A stretch of 64,000 bases of DNA, from the NCBI RefSeq assembly GCF_003062295.1, contig NZ_PYCN01000013.1:62001-126000 (forward strand), written 5' to 3'. Position numbers and translations under genes: made by a program. Below, in pieces: positions 8,934-16,076 of this stretch. The first letter of the stretch is position 1. Each line of letters opens with the position of its first letter. The DNA is from Bradyrhizobium algeriense. Lineage in GTDB: Bacteria; Pseudomonadota; Alphaproteobacteria; Rhizobiales; Xanthobacteraceae. Below the pieces are notes generated by a model. That model searched no databases and was not told the DNA's origin. It saw nothing but the letters and a program-made list of their open reading frames with translations.

Positions 8934-9069
8934 CCCCTCATCGTGAGGCGTTCGTAGCCCGGATGGGGCGAAGCGCAATCCGGGATTCTTGCGACATTCG
9001 GCGCCGGTCCCGGGTTTCGCTTTCGCTTCACCCGGGCTACGGGCTATCGCTGCTCCTCACCATGAGGGG
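8934..9069. repeat. Nested palindromic interspersed repeat between korB and spoVR
   Basis: The outer arms 8934-8950 (CCCCTCATCGTGAGGCG) and 9053-9069 (CTCCTCACCATGAGGGG) are near-perfect inverted repeats. Inside them a second pair, 8954-8984 and 9009-9040, begins GTAGCCCGGAT and ends ATCCGGGCTAC-like (actual right end CACCCGGGCTAC). I recognise both as common Bradyrhizobium intergenic repeats. The element separates two convergent genes, so it may also act as a bidirectional terminator. Confidence 0.75.
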
Positions 9070-9091
9070 ATTCATCACGCAGCAAACCCAG

Positions 9092-10636
9092 CTACGCTGC
9101 CACGGCGATGTTCCGCGGGTTTGCGACATACTCCTTCATGACCTTGCCGGCCCCGTCGGTCTCGACGAGCGACACGTCATAGCTCCAGAGATCGGCAAGG
9201 TGCTGCAGCACGCGCTTGGCGTCGGCTTCGCTGAGCTGGGCGCCCTTCACCACGGTGTGGCGCAACATCAGGCGACGATCGCCGGCGAGGTCGACGTCGA
9301 CGACTTCGATGTTGGCGTCGATGAAGCCGACGTCGTATTGCCGCGCCAGTTCGCGCCGCAGCCGGCGGTAACCGCGCTCGTTGTGGATGGCGTCGACCAG
9401 GATACCGCTGCGCTCCTCCGGATCGTCATGCAGATGGAACAGGCGGAAGTGCCGCATCAGCCTCGGGCTCATGAACTGGCTGATGAAGCTTTCATCGCGA
9501 TAATTGGCCCAGATGTCGCGCAACACACCCATGGCATCGCCCTTGCCGGCGATATCCGGAAACCACTCGTGATCCTCGGCGTCCGGATTGGTGACGATGC
9601 GCTCGATGTCCTGCATCATCGCAAATCCCAGCGCATACGGGTTGAAGCCGGAATAGCGCGGATCGTCGAATTCGGGCTGGAACACGACGTTGGTGTGCGA
9701 CTGCAGGAATTCGAGGAAATTGCCGTCCGTCAGCCGTCCCTGCTGGTGCAGCCGGTTCATGATCTGATAGTGAACGTAGGTCGCCGTGCCCTCGTTCATC
9801 ACCTTGGTCTGGCTCTGCGGATAGAAATACTGCGCGATGTGCCGCACGATCCGCAGTATTTCGCGCTGCCAGGGGCGCAGGCGCGGCGCCGTCTTCTCGA
9901 GAAAATACAGCAAGTTTTCCTGCGGCAGGCCGAGCATCTGGCGACGGCGCTCGACGTCCAGTATTGCGTCGCTCTTCACTTTACCGGCCGGAACGGTGCG
10001 CCACAAATCGTTGAAGGCGCTCTCCTCATGAGCGCGGCGCCTTCCCGCCCGCTTTTCCTCGGCGCGCAGGTCGAGACTCTTCTTGCCGGGATAGCGATCG
10101 ATGCCGTGCGACATAAGAGCGTGCGCGGCATCGAGCGTATGCTCGACCGCCAACCGGCCGTGGCGTTCCTCGCAATGCGCCACATAGCGTTTGGCGAATT
10201 CGAGATAATCCAGAATGCCGTCGGCGTCGGTCCATTGCTTGAACAGATAGTTGTTTTTGAAGAAATGATTGTGGCCGAAGGCGGCATGCGCGATGACGAG
10301 CGTCTGCATCGTCGCGGTATTTTCTTCCATCAGGTAGGAAATGCACGGCGACGAGTTGATGACAATTTCGTAGGCCAGCCCCATCAGCCCCTTGCGATAG
10401 GACGCCTCCTGAAAGGCAAAGTGCTTGCCGAACGACCAATGCTTGTAGAACAGCGGCATGCCGACCGACGAATAGGCGTCCAGCATCTGCTCGGCGGTAA
10501 TGACCTCGATCTGGTTGGGATAGACATCGAGCCCCAACTCGTCCCGCGCAATCTGCTCGCAGGCGTCGCAGACCCGCTGCAGCGTCCGGAAATCCCAGTC
10601 GGCGCCCTGAAACAGCAACTGATCGGTTGCGGTCAT
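9092..10636 (-). CDS. spoVR: SpoVR family protein
   Basis: 514 aa, full length for the family. The N-terminal region DWDFRTLQRVCDACEQIARDELGLDVYPNQ and the His/Glu-rich segments YKHWSFGKHF, SSPCISYLMEENT and AFGHNHFFKNNYLFKQW are the diagnostic conserved stretches; KVMNEGTATYVHY follows near residue 280. The family is named for a Bacillus spore-cortex gene, but this organism type does not sporulate. In proteobacteria it (YcgB in E. coli) travels with yeaG and yeaH and is induced by starvation; its biochemical activity is not established. The start overlaps the yeaH stop by 4 nt, so the two are coupled. Confidence 0.93.
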   Translation of the reverse strand: MTATDQLLFQGADWDFRTLQRVCDACEQIARDELGLDVYPNQIEVITAEQMLDAYSSVGMPLFYKHWSFGKHFAFQEASYRKGLMGLAYEIVINSSPCISYLMEENTATMQTLVIAHAAFGHNHFFKNNYLFKQWTDADGILDYLEFAKRYVAHCEERHGRLAVEHTLDAAHALMSHGIDRYPGKKSLDLRAEEKRAGRRRAHEESAFNDLWRTVPAGKVKSDAILDVERRRQMLGLPQENLLYFLEKTAPRLRPWQREILRIVRHIAQYFYPQSQTKVMNEGTATYVHYQIMNRLHQQGRLTDGNFLEFLQSHTNVVFQPEFDDPRYSGFNPYALGFAMMQDIERIVTNPDAEDHEWFPDIAGKGDAMGVLRDIWANYRDESFISQFMSPRLMRHFRLFHLHDDPEERSGILVDAIHNERGYRRLRRELARQYDVGFIDANIEVVDVDLAGDRRLMLRHTVVKGAQLSEADAKRVLQHLADLWSYDVSLVETDGAGKVMKEYVANPRNIAVAA

Positions 10637-11913
10637 GACCCGGTCCTTTCCTGCTGGCTACGGCGCTGGAAGAGATCGTGAAACACCGGAAAGATCTCGC
10701 TGCGTTCGTTGACCTTGCGCATCGATAGCGGCGCGCCGCTCGCGCGCAGGCCCTCGTAAAGGGTCCAGAGCGACGAATTGGGCATTTCGTAGGACAGGCC
10801 GTTCTCCTGGCCGACTTCCAGATAGGCAAAAAACTGGGTAACCGGCAGGATCATGTCGGTCAGGAGCCGGCTGGTGACCTCGCCGTCCGCATAGGAATTG
10901 TCGCCGTCGGAAGCCTGCGCGGCATAGATATTCCAGTCCGCCGGCCGGAACCGCGACCGCACGATGTCGTGCATCGCCTGCAGCGCGCTCGATACCAGCG
11001 TGCCGCCGGAAGCCGCTCCGTAAAAGAACGTCTGCTCGTCGACCTCTTCGGCCCGGTCGGTATGCCGGATGAAAACGATCTCGACGTGGCGATAGCGCCG
11101 CTTCAGGAACACGTAGAGCAGCATATAGAAGCGCTTGGCCAGATCCTTCATATGCTCGGTCATCGAACCGGAGACGTCCATCAGGCAAAACATGACGGCC
11201 TGAGCCACGGGCTTCGGCACCGTCTCGAAACGCCGGTAGCGGATATCGATCGGATCGATGAACGGAATGCGGCGTATTTTTACCTTCAGAGCTTCGATCT
11301 CGGCCATGAGTTCGGCGCGGCGCGCCTCGTCGCTGCAATCCTTAAGCTCCGCCTCGAGCGCCGCCAGCACCTCCGGCCTCGGCCGCCGCAGCGCGACGCG
11401 CCGCGCCAGGGCGCGACTTACCGTTCGGCTCACCGAAATGTTGGCGGGCGAGCCGGAGGTTGTGTAGCCCGCCCGGCGAATACCCTGGCTTTCGACCTCG
11501 GCCAGCTTTCGCTTGGCGAGATCGGGCAATTCCAAATCGTCCAGGAACAGGTCGACAAACTCGTCGCGGCTGAGAACGAAGCGGAACGTATCTTCGCTGT
11601 CGCCCTCGCCCGCACCCCTGCCCTTGCCACCGCTCGGGTTCGGCCGCGGAAGAATATCGCCCTCGATGAACTTCTTGTTTCCAGGCAGCACCATGTCGCG
11701 CGTGCCGCCCTCGCGGCGAAAGCGCGGCTCGTCCATGCCATCGATCGGCACGCTGACCTCGCCGCCTTCCAGGACATCCTTGATGTCCCGGTCCTGCGAC
11801 GACTTCTTCACCGCCCCCTGAACCAGCGCCTTGGCCCGGCGCAGAAAGCGCTGCCGATTCTCGAGACTCTTGCTACCCGGATTCAGGCGCCGGTCGACAA
11901 TGTGAATGACCAC
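10633..11913 (-). CDS. yeaH: YeaH/YhbH family protein (DUF444, VWA-like)
   Basis: 426 aa, matching the family length of about 420-430. The N-terminus carries the typical RRLNPGSKSLENRQRFLRR, followed by a basic, low-complexity linker rich in Gly and Arg (PNPSGGKGRGAGEGDSED). The C-terminal half is a von Willebrand A-like domain with the metal-site motif LMDVSGSM near residue 245, then FIRHTDRAEEVDEQTFF and SGGTLVSSAL. In E. coli its partner is the YeaG kinase, and together they act in adaptation to nitrogen starvation. It lies 12 nt downstream of prkA and overlaps spoVR by 4 nt, so all three form one operon. Confidence 0.93.
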   Translation of the reverse strand: MVIHIVDRRLNPGSKSLENRQRFLRRAKALVQGAVKKSSQDRDIKDVLEGGEVSVPIDGMDEPRFRREGGTRDMVLPGNKKFIEGDILPRPNPSGGKGRGAGEGDSEDTFRFVLSRDEFVDLFLDDLELPDLAKRKLAEVESQGIRRAGYTTSGSPANISVSRTVSRALARRVALRRPRPEVLAALEAELKDCSDEARRAELMAEIEALKVKIRRIPFIDPIDIRYRRFETVPKPVAQAVMFCLMDVSGSMTEHMKDLAKRFYMLLYVFLKRRYRHVEIVFIRHTDRAEEVDEQTFFYGAASGGTLVSSALQAMHDIVRSRFRPADWNIYAAQASDGDNSYADGEVTSRLLTDMILPVTQFFAYLEVGQENGLSYEMPNSSLWTLYEGLRASGAPLSMRKVNERSEIFPVFHDLFQRRSQQERTGS

Positions 11914-11925
11914 GTTTCATCCGCC

Positions 11926-13869
11926 TCAGCCAGCCTGTTTTACGCGCATGTACCACTCGACCAGCCGGCGGACTTGCCGCTCGGTATAGCCACGCTCGAC
12001 CATGCGCGCGACGAAGTCGTCATGCTTCTTTTCGGTCTCGCCGTCCTTCTTTGAGCCGAAGGAAATGACGGGCAGCAGATCCTCGACCTGGGAGAATATC
12101 CGCTTTTCGATCACTTCGCGAATCTTCTCGTAGCTGGTCCACGCAGGATTCTTGCCGCTGTTCTGGGCCCGCGACCGCAGCGAGAACTTGACGACCTCAT
12201 TGCGGAAGTCCTTCGGATTGGCGATGCCGGCCGGCTTCTCGATCTTGGTCAGCTCCTGATTGAGCAGTTCGCGATCGAGCAGTTGTCCGGTGTCGGGATC
12301 CTTGAAATCCTGATCCTCGATCCAGGCATCGGCATAGTCGACATAGCGATCGAACAGGTTCTGGCCGTAGTCCGAATAGGATTCCAGATAGGCCTTCTGG
12401 ATCTCATGCCCGATGAATTCGGCATAGCGCGGCGCCAGTTCGGCCTTGATGAACTCGAGGTAACGCTTCTCGACTTCGTCGGGAAGCTGCTCGCGCCGGA
12501 TCGCCTGCTCCAGCGTGTACATCAGATGGACCGCGTCAGCACCGACCTCGCTGGTGTCGTGGTTGAAGGTCGCGGCGAGAACCTTGAAGGCAAAGCGGGT
12601 CGAAACACCGTCCATGCCTTCGTCGACGCCGGCGGCGTCCCTGTATTCCTGAACGCTGCGCGCCTTCGGATCGGATTCCTTGAGGCTTTCACCATCGTAG
12701 ATCCGCATCTTGGCGAACACGGTCGAGTTCTCGTGCTTGCGCAACCGCGACATCACCGAGAAGCGCGCCATCGTTTCAAGCGTGGCCGGGGCGCAGGGCG
12801 CGGTAGCCAGTTCGGAGCCCTGGATCAGCTTTTCGTAGATCTTCTGCTCTTCGGTGACACGCAGGGAGTACGGCACCTTGATGACGCAGATACGGTCGAT
12901 GAAGGCTTCGTTGTTCTTGTTGGCCTTGAAGTTTTGCCATTCCGACTCGTTGGAGTGCGCGAGAATGATGCCGGTGAAGGGAATAGCGCCGATATTTTCG
13001 GAGCCGATGTAGTTACCCTCCTGCGTCGCAGTCAGCAGCGGATGCAGCATCTTGATCGGCGCCTTGAACATTTCGACGAATTCAAGGATGCCCTGATTGG
13101 CGCGATTGAGCCCGCCGGAATAGCTGTAGGCATCAGGGTCGTTCTGGGCGAAGATCTCCAGTTTGCGGATATCGACCTTGCCGACGAGCGAGGAGATGTC
13201 CTGATTATTTTCGTCGCCGGGCTCCGTCTTCGCGATCGCGATCTGGCGCAGCCGCGACGGCTGGATCCTGGCGACGCGGAATTGCGAGATGTCGCCGCCG
13301 AAGGCTTCGAGGCGCTTGTAGCACCACGGACTCATCAGTCCGCTGAGGCGGCGGCGCGGAATGCCGTACTTTTCCTCGAGCATCGGCCCGAGCGATTCCG
13401 GATCGAACAGGCTGAGCGGGCTTTCGAATACCGGGCTGAGTTCGTCACCGGCCTTCAACACGTAAATGGGGTGGACTTCCATCAACGACTTGAGGCGTTC
13501 GGCAAGTGACGACTTTCCACCACCGACAGGCCCGAGCAGATAAAGTATCTGCTTGCGCTCTTCGAGGCCCTGCGCCGCGTGGCGGAAGAACCCGACGATG
13601 CGCTCGATCGTGTCTTCCATCCCGTAGAAGCCGGCGAAAGCCGGATAGAGCCGCATCGTGCGATTCAAAAAGATACGGCCAAGGCGAGGGTCCTTGGCCG
13701 TGTCAATCATCTGAGGCTCACCGATCGCAGCTAGTAGTCGTTCGGTCGCATTGGCATATCGCATCGGATCGCTTCGACACGACTCCAGATATTCGGCCAT
13801 CGACATGTCGGTCTGGCTTCGAGCTTCGAAGGACCGGGCGAAAGCATTGAACAGAGAATCGTTGTACAT
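11926..13869 (-). CDS. prkA: PrkA/YeaG family serine protein kinase with AAA+ domain
   Basis: 647 aa, matching the usual PrkA length. The N-terminal AAA+ region has Walker A GPVGGGKSS at about residues 113-121. The C-terminal part is the PrkA kinase-like region, with conserved segments such as RREQLPDEVEKRYLEFIKAE. I choose the ATG at 13869 because GGAG lies 9 nt upstream; a GTG at 13890 and an ATG at 13884 are in frame but lack a better site. Family members autophosphorylate on Ser/Thr, and some have been reported to act as ATP-dependent proteases. It is the first gene of prkA-yeaH-spoVR, and its promoter must lie in 13870-14372. Confidence 0.93.
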   Translation of the reverse strand: MYNDSLFNAFARSFEARSQTDMSMAEYLESCRSDPMRYANATERLLAAIGEPQMIDTAKDPRLGRIFLNRTMRLYPAFAGFYGMEDTIERIVGFFRHAAQGLEERKQILYLLGPVGGGKSSLAERLKSLMEVHPIYVLKAGDELSPVFESPLSLFDPESLGPMLEEKYGIPRRRLSGLMSPWCYKRLEAFGGDISQFRVARIQPSRLRQIAIAKTEPGDENNQDISSLVGKVDIRKLEIFAQNDPDAYSYSGGLNRANQGILEFVEMFKAPIKMLHPLLTATQEGNYIGSENIGAIPFTGIILAHSNESEWQNFKANKNNEAFIDRICVIKVPYSLRVTEEQKIYEKLIQGSELATAPCAPATLETMARFSVMSRLRKHENSTVFAKMRIYDGESLKESDPKARSVQEYRDAAGVDEGMDGVSTRFAFKVLAATFNHDTSEVGADAVHLMYTLEQAIRREQLPDEVEKRYLEFIKAELAPRYAEFIGHEIQKAYLESYSDYGQNLFDRYVDYADAWIEDQDFKDPDTGQLLDRELLNQELTKIEKPAGIANPKDFRNEVVKFSLRSRAQNSGKNPAWTSYEKIREVIEKRIFSQVEDLLPVISFGSKKDGETEKKHDDFVARMVERGYTERQVRRLVEWYMRVKQAG

Positions 13870-14372
13870 GATCCGTCTCTCCATGGTCACCTGTAAATGC
13901 CGGACGCACCACTCGGGTTCCAGTGTCGGAGCGCCACAGCTTCCGTTCGCGAATCACAATCAGCACATGGGTCGATTGGACACGCGAGCGACTTCACAAT
14001 GCAATGCAATAGTCGTGCTAACGGCCTCCTCCTCGTAAAGATACGGTGCCATTTCGCTCGCGTTGTAGCCGTGCTGCAACATTTTTTACCGGGGAAGTAC
14101 TGAGCACGCCGTAAGGGATTTTTTAAGGAATCTGAGCGGTCACGCGGCTCGAATCTGCATCCGCCTGGCAAACCCCGAACAGCCAAACAGAGCACTTCGG
14201 GGCTCTGAAACGGCCCGGACGCGCGATAACCGCGCCTTTTGTGACCTTCGGACGGCCGGTCAGCGGCAAATAAGGCCAAGATTAACACGCGTTCATCGCG
14301 GACCGGGTGTTGAACGCACCCGGCGCCAACTGCAACTAAAGTAACATGCCGCGCGTTTAGCCCGAGTCTGCC
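13870..14372. promoter_or_regulatory. Divergent intergenic region between prkA and an exported-protein gene
   Basis: No long convincing gene is seen in about 500 nt. On the minus strand a strongly purine-rich GAGGAGGAGG (14025-14034) precedes a possible 37-codon ORF that begins near 14000 and ends 17 nt before the prkA start. I find no good sigma-54 site: a TGGCAC on the minus strand at 14046-14051 lacks the -12 GC. I also find no GGAAC/CGTT general-stress promoter with proper spacing. The plus-strand side has AT-rich runs near 14080-14130. Confidence 0.35.
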
Positions 14373-14978
14373 ATGAAATACGCCTGCATAGCCGCCGCAT
14401 TTGCCTCCGTCATCGGAGCCCATGCCTGTCACGCCCAGGAAGGCGTCGACAAAGCCAAAGCCACCGCCTTCTATACTCAGATGTTCGGCGGCCCGTTCAG
14501 CCACAAGACCTATGCCTGCTTCGTGCGTCGTTATGACGCCAGCCATCTGGCGCAGCATCCGAAGCAGAAGGTCAGCGCGATGAAGCTGCTGGTGACGGCC
14601 GAACACGCACCGGAAGACAAGACCGTCAATTATTCGTTCCGCCTCGGCTTCAAATATCGCCACCGCGCCGGCAATTTCGATTCCAGCGGCTACTGCAGTC
14701 ACATTGTCGCCGAAAACACCGGCGCTGAAATTCGACTTGGCTGCGGCGTCGATTGCGAAGGCGGCGGCATTAGCGTGGCGATGAAGGACGACAAATCCGC
14801 GCTGATCCGGCTGGAGCGGATCAGGATCTGGGAACGCAACAAGCCCGACGAGGACGCCAGCAATGATCTGGTTGCCGGCGCCGACGACAAGATCTTCCGC
14901 GTTGATCGCGCCGATCTGCACGAATGCTCCGAGTTGGTGACGGATCGCAAGGAGCTTGCGGCACTCCGGCACAAATGA
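14373..14978 (+). CDS. Hypothetical exported Cys-containing protein
   Basis: 201 aa with an N-terminal signal peptide (MKYACIAAAFASVIGAHACH, likely cleavage after HAQ at about residue 22), so a periplasmic or secreted protein is predicted. The mature part has five cysteines (YACF, GYCS, GCGVDCEGG, HECSE), enough for two disulfides. It also has alternating hydrophobic stretches such as VNYSFRLGFKYRH suggestive of beta strands. I do not recognise the family. It is transcribed divergently from prkA, and a DsrE-family gene follows 73 nt after it. Confidence 0.65.
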   Translation: MKYACIAAAFASVIGAHACHAQEGVDKAKATAFYTQMFGGPFSHKTYACFVRRYDASHLAQHPKQKVSAMKLLVTAEHAPEDKTVNYSFRLGFKYRHRAGNFDSSGYCSHIVAENTGAEIRLGCGVDCEGGGISVAMKDDKSALIRLERIRIWERNKPDEDASNDLVAGADDKIFRVDRADLHECSELVTDRKELAALRHK

Positions 14979-15051
14979 GCCATACTACATAGGTTGGTAC
15001 GCCTCACTACTTTGGTCTGTGACCCACACCACTTTGGCCGGAAAGATTTTC

Positions 15052-15501
15052 ATGCATCGACGCAATATCTTGTGGGGCGCGATTTCGGCTTTCGGCGCAG
15101 CCTTTGCCGCCTCTCGCGCCAGCGCGGCTGGCGAGGCAGCACCTTCGGCAAAATTGAAAGTCGTCTACCACCTCAACGACCTCGACAAGGTCAGCTTCGT
15201 GCTGGGCAACATCCAGAACCATCTCGACGGCGTCGGCGGTCCCGACCATGTCACGATCGCGCTGGTGGTTCACGGCCAGGCGTTGCGCGCGTTTCACTCG
15301 GCTTCCGCCAACCCCGATCTTTCGAAGCGCGTCGGTCAATTCGCCAAAGCCGATCTCGAACTCGCCGCCTGCGGCAACACCATGAAGTCCCAGAATGTCA
15401 CGCTGAAGGATTTGCTGCCGGGCTTCATCGCCGCCGAGCGGGGCGGCGTGGTACGGATCGCCGAGTTGCAATCGCAAGGTTATCTTTACCTCCGACCTTG
15501 A
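15052..15501 (+). CDS. Exported DsrE/DsrF-like family protein
   Basis: 149 aa from the ATG at 15052. The N-terminus MHRRNILWGAISAFGAAFAA resembles a twin-arginine signal, with cleavage probably after the ASAA near residue 30. The mature domain has the DsrE-like fold pattern: KLKVVYHLND, a helix with VLGNIQNHLDG, the strand HVTIALVVHG, and a conserved cysteine in ELAACGNTMKSQNV, the position used for sulfur relay in DsrE/TusD proteins. Exported members of this group are common in proteobacteria and are thought to handle reactive sulfur species, but the function here is inference. Upstream ATGs in the open frame would give an unlikely long leader. Confidence 0.78.
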   Translation: MHRRNILWGAISAFGAAFAASRASAAGEAAPSAKLKVVYHLNDLDKVSFVLGNIQNHLDGVGGPDHVTIALVVHGQALRAFHSASANPDLSKRVGQFAKADLELAACGNTMKSQNVTLKDLLPGFIAAERGGVVRIAELQSQGYLYLRP

Positions 15502-15553
15502 GGCCTTAGTCCGTCTGATCTTGCGATTGACGTGAACCTTTCACATCGATCGC

Positions 15554-15826
15554 TCATTTGCGCGATTTGATCGCCGCACTTTCGCCCGCTGTATCGAGCT
15601 GAATACTTCTTGTGTTCGGAAGCAGTCGCGACGCCGCCTGCGCGCCCGCTCCCACGCCGACATGCGGATTGTGTCCCCCCGCAACCGCCCGCGGAACGTT
15701 TTGCGCATGAACCCTCAGATGCACGCCGATGCCGGCCGCTTCCGCCGCGGCCGCACCAAGCACGATCACGCCGCACCAAAGCACGACGCAGGCGGGGGCC
15801 GAGAAACGCAAGAAACGATTGATCAT
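15554..15826 (-). CDS. Small hypothetical exported protein
   Basis: 90 aa. The start at 15826 is supported by AAGGAGG 5-6 nt upstream. The N-terminal MINRFLRFSAPACVVLWCGV continues into IVLGAAAAEAAG, a good signal peptide with cleavage after AEA or AAG. The remainder is low in complexity, with Gly/Ala/His (AGGHNPHVGVGAGAQAAS) followed by a polar tail. No family is recognised. It is convergent with the DsrE-like gene and divergent from tal-pgi. The ribosome site and signal peptide together favour a real gene, though a GC-rich shadow ORF cannot be excluded. Confidence 0.5.
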   Translation of the reverse strand: MINRFLRFSAPACVVLWCGVIVLGAAAAEAAGIGVHLRVHAQNVPRAVAGGHNPHVGVGAGAQAASRLLPNTRSIQLDTAGESAAIKSRK

Positions 15827-16076
15827 GACGGCCTCCTTCACGACTTCGTGCTTGTGCCCGTTGGTGTCGCCATTCCGAAAGCTGGTTCGACCGGCCCGGT
15901 CGTATCGAGGCCGACAAGGCCAGCCATTTTCGGGATCGAACCCGTGTCAACGGCGTTATCGTCCCGGACTGCCCCATTCCATCCAGCGGCAAACCCAACC
16001 AAATGTTGACTTTCCGGCCCTGCCCCCGAAAGCTGCCGGAAACCCAAAAATCGGCCGATTAAACAGAACAGGCACC

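Noticed and set aside
13915..13922. GGAAC on the minus strand upstream of prkA as a general-stress sigma promoter
   Set aside because: No CGTT at the 15-17 nt spacing expected for EcfG-type promoters.
14046..14051. TGGCAC on the minus strand upstream of prkA as a sigma-54 promoter
   Set aside because: The -12 element lacks the required GC at the correct spacing.
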